NCBI RefSeq assembly: GCF_016714275.1
Contig: NZ_JADJNP010000002.1
Coordinates: 124,001-188,000 of the forward strand
DNA length: 64,000 nt
DNA from: Tessaracoccus sp.
Lineage (GTDB): Bacteria > Actinomycetota > Actinomycetes > Propionibacteriales > Propionibacteriaceae
Reading direction: 5' to 3'
Position numbers and translations under genes: made by a program. The notes under the pieces were generated by a model, which saw nothing but the letters and a program-made list of their open reading frames with translations, was not told the DNA's origin and did no database searches. This document shows positions 51,279 through 59,804 of this stretch, one piece after another (position 1 is the stretch's first letter; each line of letters begins with the position of its first letter).

Positions 51279-53285
51279 GTGACTGCCGAATACCCAGCCC
51301 GTGCCAGCAAGCGGATCGTCCGTACGGAAGGCGGCCTGGGCCGCATTCCGGTGACGGGGGTCTCCCCCGTCCTCGAAGGGGGTGCCTACCCGGTCAAGGC
51401 CGTAGTGCACGAGCGCCTCCTCATTCAGGCCAACGTGTTCCGCGAGGGGCACGACGCGGTCAACGCGTCGGTGATCCTGACCTCGCCGTCGGGTACGCAG
51501 CGCCGCATCGACATGACCCAGGTCGAGCCGAAGGGCCTCGACATCTGGCAGGCCTACGTGCGCATGGCGGAAGAGGGCGACTGGACGTACCGCGTCGAAG
51601 GCTGGTCGGATCCGTGGGGGACGTGGCTCCACAACGCAGAGGCGAAGCTTCCCGTCGGCGTCGACGTGGACTTGGTCTGCATGGAGGGCAACGCGCTCCT
51701 GGAGCGCGCCGCCGGGATGGCCGAGGCGCAGCAAACGCCCGGCGTGGCGGGCCTCCTGCGCGCCGCCGCGGAGCTGATGACCCCGGAGACCGACACCGAG
51801 GAGCTGCTGGAGTTCGTCACCTCGGCCCCCATCTTGCGCGCAATGGCCCGCTTCGGCCCGCGTGAGCTGGTCTCTCCCACCCACGACTACCCAGTGCGCG
51901 TCGAGCGCAAGCGCGCGCTGTACTCGTCGTGGTACGAGTTCTTCCCGCGCTCGCAGGGCGCCTGGGTCGACCACGACGGCACCTGGCATTCCGGCACGTT
52001 CGCGTCGTCGCACGAGCGCCTTGAAGCTGCGGCCGCGATGGGCTTCCACATCGTCTACCTGCCTCCGATCCATCCGATCGGCACCGCGTTCCGCAAGGGC
52101 AAGAACAACACGCTGACCCCTGGGCCGCAGGATCCGGGCTCGCCGTGGGCGATCGGCGCCCCGGAGGGCGGCCACGACGCGATCCACCCGGACCTCGGCA
52201 CCATCGAGGACTTCGACGCTTTCGTCGAGAAGGCGAAGTCGCTGGACCTCGAGATCGCCCTCGACCTCGCGTTGCAGGCCTCGCCCGATCACCCCTGGGT
52301 CACCGAGCACCCGGAGTGGTTCACCACGCGCATGGACGGCACCATCGCGTACGCGGAGAACCCGCCGAAGAAGTACCAGGACATCTACCCGATCAACTTC
52401 GACAACGACCCCACGGGCATCTATCACGAGGTGCTGCGGATCGTGCAGTACTGGATGTCGCACGGCGTGACGGTGTTCCGTGTCGACAATCCGCACACCA
52501 AGCCCGTGGAGTTCTGGGACTGGCTGCTCGAGCGGGTGTGGGAGACCAACCCGGAGGTCATCTTCCTCGCGGAGGCGTTCACGAAGCCGCAGATGATGGC
52601 GGCCCTCGGCAAGGTCGGCTTCCAGCAGAGCTACACGTACTTCACGTGGCGCACGGCCAAGTGGGAGCTCACCGAGTACCTCACCGAGCTGAGCCAGGAC
52701 ATGGCGCCGTACTACCGGCCCAACTTCTTCGTGACGACGCCGGACATCAACCCGTTCCACCTGCAGTCGGGCAACCACGCGGCGTTCGCGATCCGCGCGA
52801 TCCTCGCTGCGACGATGTCGCCGACGTGGGGCGTCTACTCCGGCTTCGAGTTGTTCGAACACCTCCCCGTCGCCGCAGGCAAGGAGGAGTACCTCGACTC
52901 CGAGAAGTACGAGTTCCGGCCGCGCGACTTCAACCGTCAGCCCAACCTGAACCTCCTGATCGGCAGGCTGAACGAGATCCGCGAGCAGCATCCCGCGCTG
53001 CAGCAGCTGCGCGACGTCCACTTCCACCACGCACCGCACGACTCGGTCTTCGTGTTCTCGAAGTCCGAGGGCGACGACGTCGTGCTGGTCGTCGTTTCGC
53101 TGGACCCGGACAATACGATCGAGTCCGGCCTCAACCTCGACTTCGCGGCCCTCGGTCTGCCGGGCGCCGCTCAGATCGTCGTCCGCGACGAGCTGAGCGG
53201 CGAGCGCTACGTCTGGGGCGAGGAGGCTTTCGTGCGGCTGTATCCCGGCAAGCCCGCGCACATCCTGCACGTCACCGCGGAGTGA
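51279..53285 (+). CDS. glgE: Alpha-1,4-glucan:maltose-1-phosphate maltosyltransferase
   Basis: Extends alpha-1,4-glucan by transferring maltose from maltose-1-phosphate (GH13_3). 668 residues. N-terminal domain PVKAVVHERLLIQANVFREG; then WYEFFPRSQGAW, YLPPIHPIGTAFRKGKNN, nucleophile D403 in FRVDNPHTKPVEFW and acid/base E432 in FLAEAFTKP. YFTWRTAKWEL is the family-specific loop. GTG 51279 lies 7 nt after TAGGCT and no Shine-Dalgarno is present. Its stop overlaps the maltokinase start (GTGA). All catalytic residues are intact. Confidence 0.96.
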   Translation: MTAEYPARASKRIVRTEGGLGRIPVTGVSPVLEGGAYPVKAVVHERLLIQANVFREGHDAVNASVILTSPSGTQRRIDMTQVEPKGLDIWQAYVRMAEEGDWTYRVEGWSDPWGTWLHNAEAKLPVGVDVDLVCMEGNALLERAAGMAEAQQTPGVAGLLRAAAELMTPETDTEELLEFVTSAPILRAMARFGPRELVSPTHDYPVRVERKRALYSSWYEFFPRSQGAWVDHDGTWHSGTFASSHERLEAAAAMGFHIVYLPPIHPIGTAFRKGKNNTLTPGPQDPGSPWAIGAPEGGHDAIHPDLGTIEDFDAFVEKAKSLDLEIALDLALQASPDHPWVTEHPEWFTTRMDGTIAYAENPPKKYQDIYPINFDNDPTGIYHEVLRIVQYWMSHGVTVFRVDNPHTKPVEFWDWLLERVWETNPEVIFLAEAFTKPQMMAALGKVGFQQSYTYFTWRTAKWELTEYLTELSQDMAPYYRPNFFVTTPDINPFHLQSGNHAAFAIRAILAATMSPTWGVYSGFELFEHLPVAAGKEEYLDSEKYEFRPRDFNRQPNLNLLIGRLNEIREQHPALQQLRDVHFHHAPHDSVFVFSKSEGDDVVLVVVSLDPDNTIESGLNLDFAALGLPGAAQIVVRDELSGERYVWGEEAFVRLYPGKPAHILHVTAE

Positions 53286-54519
53286 CTGACGACCTGACCC
53301 GGCGCCTGTGGGAGCTCGCGCTCCCACAGCGCTGGTTCTCGGGCCGAGGCGGCACGCCGCTCGGCGTGGATCTCGGCGAGCCGTTGGCGGACGGCGCCCT
53401 TCGGCCCGCGCTGCTGAACGTCGGCTTCCCTGACACCCACGTCGAGCGGTATCTCATCCCGCTGCTGAACCAACCGCCGCTCGTTGAGCCGGGCCACGCG
53501 CGGACGAGCGGCACCTTTGGCCGGGCCCCGGGCGGGCCCGTGTCGAAACGTCCGCAACCTCGATCACAGACGCGTGCGACGACGCCGGCATTCTCCTCGA
53601 CCTGCTCCGCGAAGGCGCGCCGGGATTTCACGCGACGCGCGACATCCCGCCCGCGGGACCCGCCCGAAGGTTCGCCGGCGAGCAATCGAACACCAACGTG
53701 TTCTTCGGTGACCAGATCCTCATGAAGCTGTTCCGCCGCATCGAGCCCGGGGAGAACGTCGACGTAGAACTGCACCGGGCGCTGGCCGGAACCGGGGTCG
53801 TCGCCGAGTTGTACGGCACGTGGACGGTCGACGGCGCCGACTACGCCGTGTTCGTCGAGGCACTTCGCCGCCCCGAGGACGGCTACGACCTCGCAAAGGG
53901 GTATGCGGCCCGCGGCGAGGACTTCACGGCGCATGCGCGAGCCCTGGGCGCTGCGCTTGCCGTCGTCCATCGCACTCTCGCCGAGCGCCTGCCGACGTCC
54001 ACGATCTCGGGCACCGCGCTGTCCGCAGACTGCGTGCGACGCTTCGCGGAGGTCGCGGCCGCGTATCCCGAGGCGGCCCCGTTCGCGGATGCGGTCACCC
54101 GCGCCGTCGGACACGTTCCCGAGGGCCCGCTTCCCGCGCAGCGCGTCCACGGCGACTGCCACCTGGGACAGGTACTGCTCACCGCAGGCCGTTGGGTCTA
54201 CGTGGACTTCGAGGGAGAGCCGCTGAAGCCGCTGGCGGAACGTCGGCTCCCGGACTCGCCACTGCGCGACGTCGCCGGCATGCTGCGCTCCTTCGGCTAC
54301 GCCGCCGCGGCCGGGCCGGCGCCGTCGGGTTGGCTGGAGGCGTGCCGCCGAGCCTTCCTTGAGGGCTATGGGCTCGACGCGGATACCCCCAACCCTGTCC
54401 TGGACGCCTACGAGATCGATAAGGCAGGGTACGAAGTGGCTTACGAGTCGCGATATCGCCCTCATCTGGTCCAGGTACCGATAGATTTTCTTGCAACACT
54501 TTTACGAAGGAGTCAATGA
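53282..54519 (+). pseudogene. mak: Maltokinase interrupted by a 74-bp repeat
   Basis: In the GlgE pathway this kinase makes maltose-1-phosphate from maltose and ATP. From GTG 53282 the N-terminal cap reads DDLTRRLWELALPQRWF to RYLIPLLNQP. Then a 74-bp repeat (53477-53550) intervenes and the sense frame shifts. It resumes as SATSITDACDDAGILLDLL and runs to 54519, with the kinase catalytic motif HGDCHLGQVLL, metal-binding YVDFEGEP and a final ESRYRPHLVQ. Removing exactly 74 bp gives one 387-residue frame. The first half alone ends at 53725 after nonsense sequence. Whether the downstream part is translated by reinitiation cannot be seen. Confidence 0.88.
53477..53550 (+). repeat. 74-bp TTGAGCC...GTGTCGAAAC repeat inside maltokinase
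   Basis: Left end CCGCTCGTTGAGCCGGGCC, right end GGGCCCGTGTCGAAACG. Internal structure includes inverted CGCTCGT (53478) with ACGAGCG (53504), and GGGCCC twice around CGGGC. Ends resemble repeats at 42128, 57191 and 59782. Length 74 is the value (2 modulo 3) needed to explain the maltokinase frame change. Exact edges are uncertain by a few bases. Confidence 0.8.
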
Positions 54520-56417
54520 TGGCTGTGGATCAGTTCGGCGGGCTGACCGGTTGGGACCTTGAGGGGTTCCACGGCGGCGGGGACACCGAGTTGTGGCGCC
54601 GGCTCGGCTCCCACGTCGTCACCCAGCATGATGAGGAGCGCGGCGACGTCACCGGCGTCCGCTTCGCCGTGTGGGCGCCCAACGCGCGCTCCGTCCAGGT
54701 GATCGGCGACTTCAACTGGTGGACCGGCGATCAGATGCAGCTCGTGCCGGGATCGGGTGTGTGGGCCGCCTTCATCGAGGGCCTCGGCGAGGGCACGCTG
54801 TACAAGTTCCGCATCGAGACCGCCGACGGCCGCTGGACCGAGAAGATCGACCCCATGGCCCGCTTCAGCGAGCAGGCGCCGGCCAACGCGTCGATCGTCT
54901 ACGAGTCGAAGTACATCTGGTCCGACGACGACTGGATGCAGCGCCGCCGCGAGGTCCAGGCCCACGCGGAGCCGATGAGCGTCTACGAGGTGCATCTCGG
55001 CGGGTGGCGCAAGCACAAGAGCTACCTCGACCTGGCGGAGGAGCTGGTCAGCTACGTCAAGTGGCAGGGCTACACCCACGTCGAGTTCATGCCGCTCGCC
55101 GAGCACCCGTTCGAGCCTAGCTGGGGCTACCAGGTATCCGGCTACTTCTCCCCGACGTCGCGCTTCGGCAAGCCCGACGACCTGCGCTACCTGATCGACC
55201 GCCTCCACCAGGCGGGCATCGGCGTCATCATGGACTGGGTTCCCGGCCACTTCCCCAAGGACGACTGGGCGCTCGGCCGCTTCGACGGCACCGCGCTCTA
55301 CGAGCACGCCGACCCCCGCCAGGGCGAGCACATGGACTGGGGAACCTACATCTTCAACTACGGTCGCAACGAGGTGAAGAGCTTCCTGGTCAGCAACGCG
55401 CTGTATTGGATCAAGGAGTTCCACATCGACGGCCTGCGCGTCGACGCCGTCGCCTCGATGCTCTACCTGGACTACTCCCGCGAGGAGGGCCAATGGGTGC
55501 CGAACCAGTACGGCGGCCGCGAGAACCTCGAGGCCATCGACTTCGTGCGCTACGTCAACCGTCACCTCTACGAGCGCGAGCCCGGCGTCGTCATGATCGC
55601 CGAGGAGTCGACCAGCTTCCCCGGCGTGACGAAGCCCGTTCACGAAGGCGGACTCGGGTTCGGGTTCAAGTGGAACATGGGCTGGATGAACGACTCGCTC
55701 CGCTACCTGGAGCAGGACCCCATCTACCGCCAGTACGAGCACAACCTGCTGACGTTTGCGATGGTCTACGCGTACTCGGAGAACTTCGTGCTGCCGATCA
55801 GCCACGACGAGGTCGTGCACGGCAAGGGCTCCATGATCAACAAGGTGCCGCAGGACGACTGGCGCAAGTTCGCGACGCTGCGCGCCTTCTACTCGTACAT
55901 GTGGAGCTTCCCGGGCAAGCAGCTCATCTTCATGGGCTGCGAGTTCGGTCAGCGCCCCGAGTTCAACGAGGCGACGAGCCTTGAGTGGTGGGTCAGCGAG
56001 CTCTGGGGCCACGGCGGCCTGCAGCGCCTGTTCCGCGATCTGAACCACACCTACCGCTCGAACCCGCCGCTGTACAAGCTGGACAGCGACCCCGCGGGCT
56101 TCAGCTGGATCAACGCCGACGACAACTCCCGCAACGCGCTCGCCTGGGTCCGTCACGACGGCGCGGGCAACCATGTCGCCTGCGTCACGAACTTCTCCCC
56201 CGAGCCGCTGGTCGACTACGAGATCGGCCTGCCCGAGTCGGGCGCCTGGGAGGAGATCCTGAACACCGACGCGCCGATCTACGACGGCTCCGGTGAGTTC
56301 GGCAACCTCGGCGAGGTGAACGCGCTCGACGAGCCGTGGGGCCACTTCCCGGCTCGCGCCCGGGTGACCGTGCCGCCGCTCGGCTCGATCTGGCTCAGCC
56401 GCGCCGTCGGACAGTGA
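54516..56417 (+). CDS. glgB: 1,4-alpha-glucan branching enzyme
   Basis: Introduces alpha-1,6 branches into glycogen (GH13_9). 633 residues: one CBM48 (VRFAVWAPNARSVQVIGDFN) rather than the two found in longer forms, then YEVHLGGWRK, catalytic D310 in GLRVDAVASM, E363 in IAEESTSFPG and Asp in ISHDEVVHGKGSM. The C-terminal all-beta domain ends the protein. ATG 54516 has AAGGAG upstream and overlaps the maltokinase stop (ATGA). Works with GlgE and GlgX. Confidence 0.97.
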   Translation: MMAVDQFGGLTGWDLEGFHGGGDTELWRRLGSHVVTQHDEERGDVTGVRFAVWAPNARSVQVIGDFNWWTGDQMQLVPGSGVWAAFIEGLGEGTLYKFRIETADGRWTEKIDPMARFSEQAPANASIVYESKYIWSDDDWMQRRREVQAHAEPMSVYEVHLGGWRKHKSYLDLAEELVSYVKWQGYTHVEFMPLAEHPFEPSWGYQVSGYFSPTSRFGKPDDLRYLIDRLHQAGIGVIMDWVPGHFPKDDWALGRFDGTALYEHADPRQGEHMDWGTYIFNYGRNEVKSFLVSNALYWIKEFHIDGLRVDAVASMLYLDYSREEGQWVPNQYGGRENLEAIDFVRYVNRHLYEREPGVVMIAEESTSFPGVTKPVHEGGLGFGFKWNMGWMNDSLRYLEQDPIYRQYEHNLLTFAMVYAYSENFVLPISHDEVVHGKGSMINKVPQDDWRKFATLRAFYSYMWSFPGKQLIFMGCEFGQRPEFNEATSLEWWVSELWGHGGLQRLFRDLNHTYRSNPPLYKLDSDPAGFSWINADDNSRNALAWVRHDGAGNHVACVTNFSPEPLVDYEIGLPESGAWEEILNTDAPIYDGSGEFGNLGEVNALDEPWGHFPARARVTVPPLGSIWLSRAVGQ

Positions 56418-57199
56418 GCGACTTCAAGGTCGAGGTGGAGGTCTCGGGAGGCGTAGGAAAGCTGCGCTGGGCCGAGCAAACCGTCGACCTGGAGACGCTT
56501 GAGCGAGCGGTCTCACTAGCCGCCGACGACGCGATCATCGCGCACGATCTCCGACGGCTCCAGGTCGAGCTGCCGGAATGGGACACGGCCGCGCGGACCG
56601 CGCTGCACCGCGCCGGTTTCCGGCTGGAGGGTCGGCTGCGGTCGGCCATCGAGCCCGAGGAGGGGGTCTACCGCGACATCCTGGTGTACGCGCGCCTGGC
56701 TGTGGACCCGGTCTATGGCCCGCACGGCTTCTCTGGGGTTCTCGACTCGCTGCTGCCGAAGAAGCGGCTGATCGCGCATGCGCTGTTCCGCGACGAGGAC
56801 GGCCGGGTGCTCCTGCTGGAGACCACCTACAAGGCGGACTGGGAGCTGCCCGGTGGCGTCGTCGAGCCCGGTGAGGCGCCCCGCGCGGGCGCCGAGCGCG
56901 AGATCGCGGAGGAGGTGGGACTGACCGTCGAACTCGGTCAGCCGCTGCTCACCGACTGGATGCCGCCCTACCTCGGCTGGTCGGACGCCCTGGAGTTCAT
57001 CTTCGACGGCGGTGTCCTCGACCTCGCGACCGCCGGCACCCTTACGGCGCACGACACGGAGATCCGCGACGTCCATTGGGTCGAGCCGGACGACGTCCCT
57101 ACCCACGTCAGCGAGTTGTCCGCGCGCCGGATCGCCTTGATGCTGACCGGCTACCGCGGCCACACCGAGGCCGGATACCCCGTTGCCACCGCTAGTTGA
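56414..57199 (+). CDS. NUDIX hydrolase with N-terminal GNAT-like segment
   Basis: 261 residues. The NUDIX box GGVVEPGEAPRAGAEREIAE followed by EVGL sits near 155-178. The first about 100 residues end with ARTALHRAGFRLEGRLRSAI and EEGVYRDILVYARL, the pattern of the last strands of RimJ-type acetyltransferases, but the acetyl-CoA loop is missing, so it is probably a half-domain. GTG overlaps the glgB stop. Its own stop codon lies inside a copy of the dispersed repeat (57191 on), so the C terminus may have been altered by that insertion. Substrate unknown; an ADP- or UDP-sugar would fit. Confidence 0.83.
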   Translation: MSDFKVEVEVSGGVGKLRWAEQTVDLETLERAVSLAADDAIIAHDLRRLQVELPEWDTAARTALHRAGFRLEGRLRSAIEPEEGVYRDILVYARLAVDPVYGPHGFSGVLDSLLPKKRLIAHALFRDEDGRVLLLETTYKADWELPGGVVEPGEAPRAGAEREIAEEVGLTVELGQPLLTDWMPPYLGWSDALEFIFDGGVLDLATAGTLTAHDTEIRDVHWVEPDDVPTHVSELSARRIALMLTGYRGHTEAGYPVATAS

Positions 57200-57350
57200 G
57201 CCGGGCCGCGACCTCGTTCCTTGAGCCAGGCCCACGGCGACGAAGGAGCCGAGGGCTCGTGTGATCGCGCTTCGCGCTGCAACGCCTTCCTCGGCCTCGG
57301 CATCCGAGCAAGCTCGGCTGCCCTCGGCCATCGTCGGCGTCGAAAGGTCC
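57191..57350 (+). repeat. Dispersed repeat, long copy between NUDIX and lactonase genes
   Basis: Starts CCGCTAGTTGAGCCGGGCC, almost the left end of the maltokinase element, then a second TTGAGCCAGGCCC. It ends in GGCGTCGAAAGGTCC. Inside are several short hairpins (GAGCC-GAG-GGCTC, CCGAG-CAAG-CTCGG, GCTTCGCGC). No coding frame. It supplies the TGA stop of the NUDIX gene and fills most of the 177-bp gap. Confidence 0.65.
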
Positions 57351-57376
57351 AAATCCCACACACCAGGAGTACCGGC

Positions 57377-58399
57377 ATGCAAACCCTGTTCATAGGCACC
57401 TACCCTGCGGCGGGGTTCGGCACGCCCGCAGGGGTGGGCGAGGGCATCTGGCGGGTCACGCTCACCGGCGACGGAGAGCTGCGCGACGCGCGCCAGGTGG
57501 CGGCGACGCCCGCGCCGTCGTTCCTGTGCGCCGGGCCCAGCCCGGACGTGATCTACGCCGTCAACGAGTGCCCTAACGGCACCGTGACGGCATGGAGGCG
57601 GAACAGGGACCGACTCGTCGCCGCGGGTGAGGCGTCCACGGGCGGCAGCGACCCGTGTCATCTGCGCTACGTGGACGCGCTCGGGGCACTGGTGGCGACG
57701 AACTACTCCAGCGGCTCCGTGGCCGTCATCCCCGTCGGCCGGGATGGGGGCCTGCCCTCTGCGGCGCCGACCCAGGTGATGGCGTTCGAGGGTTCGGGGC
57801 CGGTCGCGGAGCGCCAGGCGGGACCGCACGCGCACCAGAGCGTGCCGACGCCGGACGGCCGCTTCCTGCTGGTCAACGATCTGGGCAGCGACACCGTGTG
57901 GAGGTCCGCCATCGACGGCGGTGCGCTGCGATTCGACGGCACGGCCGGCGCGCTTCCCGCCGGCGCGGGCCCGCGCCATGGCGCCTTCCTGCCCACCGAG
58001 CCTCCTGTATACGTCGTGGCCGGCGAGCTTGATGACAACCTGTACGCCCTGGAGTGGGACGCGGCGTCGGGTGTGCTCACCCCGCTCTCCGCCGTCCCCG
58101 GCGCGCGGAGAGGCGGCGCGGTGATGTCACACGTCGAAGCCGTCGGCGACCGCGTGCTGGTCGGATGCCGGGGCAGCGACGTCGTCTCCCGGTTCGCCCT
58201 CGACGCGGGGCGGCTGCATCCCGACGGCGAGTTCCCCCTTTCCACGGGCGGGTTCGCCCGACATCACCGCGTCGTCGGTGAGAGCGTCGTCGTCGCGCTG
58301 CAGCGGACGCACGAGATCGTGGTGCTCGGGCCCGACGGGGCACGCCGCGGAGGAGCATCCATCCCGTCGCCGGCGTGCATCCTGCCCACTGTAGAGTGA
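57377..58399 (+). CDS. 6-phosphogluconolactonase-type beta-propeller (lactonase family)
   Basis: 340 residues of the seven-bladed Pgl/YbhE lactonase family. The N terminus QTLFIGTYP, then APSFLCAGPSPDVIYAVNE, the conserved GPHAHQSVPTPDGRFLLVND core and GPRHGAFLP. It hydrolyses 6-phosphogluconolactone or a related lactone in the cytosol. ATG 57377 has AGGAG 7 nt upstream. Not part of a zwf-pgl operon here. Some family members act on other sugar lactones, so exact substrate is less sure. Confidence 0.88.
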   Translation: MQTLFIGTYPAAGFGTPAGVGEGIWRVTLTGDGELRDARQVAATPAPSFLCAGPSPDVIYAVNECPNGTVTAWRRNRDRLVAAGEASTGGSDPCHLRYVDALGALVATNYSSGSVAVIPVGRDGGLPSAAPTQVMAFEGSGPVAERQAGPHAHQSVPTPDGRFLLVNDLGSDTVWRSAIDGGALRFDGTAGALPAGAGPRHGAFLPTEPPVYVVAGELDDNLYALEWDAASGVLTPLSAVPGARRGGAVMSHVEAVGDRVLVGCRGSDVVSRFALDAGRLHPDGEFPLSTGGFARHHRVVGESVVVALQRTHEIVVLGPDGARRGGASIPSPACILPTVE

Positions 58400-58404
58400 T
58401 GGCC

Positions 58405-59781
58405 ATGCCAACAACCCGCCGGACGTTGACCGCTGCCCTCGTTCTGTTCGTCTCGCTCGCGCTCGGGCTGATCGGCCCCTCCGACGCTCGCGCCGATACC
58501 GTCGCGGCCACATCGCCGATGCCCGGCTACCCGGCCGACTTTCACCCGGGCCTGATCATCTCCGACGAGGCGTTCTACGACGCGCAGGCCCTGACTCGCG
58601 GCCAGATCAAGGACTTCATCGCCGAGAAGGGCAAGGGCTGCACCGCGAAGAAGGGCGAGACCTGCCTCAAGGATCTGGTGCCCGCGAAGACCATCACGCT
58701 GTCGAGCAACCAGAACGGCAACGGGTGCACGGACGTGACCTTCACCGAGGGCAGCAGGGAGTGGACGGTCATCGAGAAGGTCGCCAAGGCATGCAGCATC
58801 AGCCCGAAGGTGCTCCTGGTCACCATCCAGAAGGAGCAGTCCGGGCTGACTCAGGCTCGCACGACGGCTACCTGGAACAAGATGATGGGCATGGGCTGCT
58901 CTGACGGCACGGCGTGTACCGAGAAGTACTCGGGCTATGAGAAGCAGCTCTACTACGGCGCCGACCGGTTCCGGGCCTACCGCACCTGGAGCACCTATCC
59001 GGCCATCAAGGCCTTCAACACAGGGTCGCCGTACACGTCGTCAGACAAAGGGGACCCGCAGACCTTCCTGATTCACAACGTCGCGACGGCGTCGCTCTAC
59101 CAGTACACGCCGCACGTGAGCTCCAACTACAGCTTCTTCAGCCTGATGCGAAGCCACTTCCCGGGCACCGCCAACACCGTCGCGCCGGAGGTGGTGACAG
59201 CGGGGGCCGCGCTGCCGAAGCTGACGGTGACCAAGCCGAAGTCCACGCCGATCCGGCAGGCGGTCAGCGTCACGGGCACGGCGAAGAATTTCCCGGGCGG
59301 GGCGACTGTCCTCACACAGATCCTCGTCGACGGCGCATGGAAGACCTCGAAGACCGTCAAGAAGGTCACGGGCTCCTACTCCATTCCCCTGACGACGCAC
59401 GCCTCAAGGGCGGGCACGCAGCGGTGGCGCGTCGTCGCCAAGAGCGCCGACGGCCGCAGCAGCGTCGTCCCGAAGACCTTCACGCTGAAGCGGTTGAAGC
59501 CGTCGCTGACCGCCAAGGCCCCGAAGAGCGCGAAGCGCAAGGCGAAGGTGTCAGTCAAGGGCACCGCGAAGAACTTCCCCGACCGCGCGACGGTCAAGAC
59601 CCAGATCAAGGTCAAGGGGAAGTGGAAGACGTCGAAGACTGTCAAGAAGGTCACCGGCTCCTACTCCATCACGCTCACTACCCGCGCCTCGGTGCGCGAG
59701 ACCCAGAAGTGGCGGGTCGTCGCGACGAGCAAGGACGGCAAGTCGAAGATCGTCAAGACCTTCTCCCTCCGCCGGACCTGA
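58405..59781 (+). CDS. Secreted cell-wall-associated protein with two C-terminal beta repeats
   Basis: 458 residues. Signal peptide with basic start and hydrophobic core LTAALVLFVSLALGLIG; likely cleavage after DARA. The N-terminal region to about 265 has a helical, cysteine-containing domain (SPKVLLVTIQKEQSGLT, YGADRFRAYRTW, FLIHNVATASLY) reminiscent of lysozyme-like folds; a Glu lies in QKEQSG. Two similar units of about 90 residues follow, each with VTGTAKNFP- or VKGTAKNFP-, WKTSKTVKKVTGSYSI and QRWRVVA/QKWRVVA. Probably wall binding by the basic repeats. TAGAGT ends 7 nt before ATG 58405; ATG 58399 overlaps the previous stop and is an alternative. Confidence 0.82.
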   Translation: MPTTRRTLTAALVLFVSLALGLIGPSDARADTVAATSPMPGYPADFHPGLIISDEAFYDAQALTRGQIKDFIAEKGKGCTAKKGETCLKDLVPAKTITLSSNQNGNGCTDVTFTEGSREWTVIEKVAKACSISPKVLLVTIQKEQSGLTQARTTATWNKMMGMGCSDGTACTEKYSGYEKQLYYGADRFRAYRTWSTYPAIKAFNTGSPYTSSDKGDPQTFLIHNVATASLYQYTPHVSSNYSFFSLMRSHFPGTANTVAPEVVTAGAALPKLTVTKPKSTPIRQAVSVTGTAKNFPGGATVLTQILVDGAWKTSKTVKKVTGSYSIPLTTHASRAGTQRWRVVAKSADGRSSVVPKTFTLKRLKPSLTAKAPKSAKRKAKVSVKGTAKNFPDRATVKTQIKVKGKWKTSKTVKKVTGSYSITLTTRASVRETQKWRVVATSKDGKSKIVKTFSLRRT

Positions 59782-59804
59782 CCGCTCGCTGAGCCAGGCC
59801 CTAG
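59782..59804 (+). repeat. Short copy of the dispersed repeat
   Basis: CCGCTCGCTGAGCCAGGCCC follows the stop of the secreted-protein gene directly, close to CCGCTCGTTGAGCCGGGCC in maltokinase. It fills the 19-bp gap to the stop of the convergent unknown gene. Only the left end is present. Confidence 0.55.

Noticed and set aside
53698..54519. The C-terminal maltokinase frame as an independent gene
   Set aside because: It lacks the N-terminal cap, has no ribosome binding site, and joins the upstream half exactly when the 74-bp repeat is removed.
48973..56345. Very long minus-strand frames (48973-51015, 50997-53327, 54513-56345) opposite glgX, glgE and glgB
   Set aside because: Low-complexity Val/Asp/His/Arg-rich translations mirroring the codon bias of the true plus-strand enzymes.
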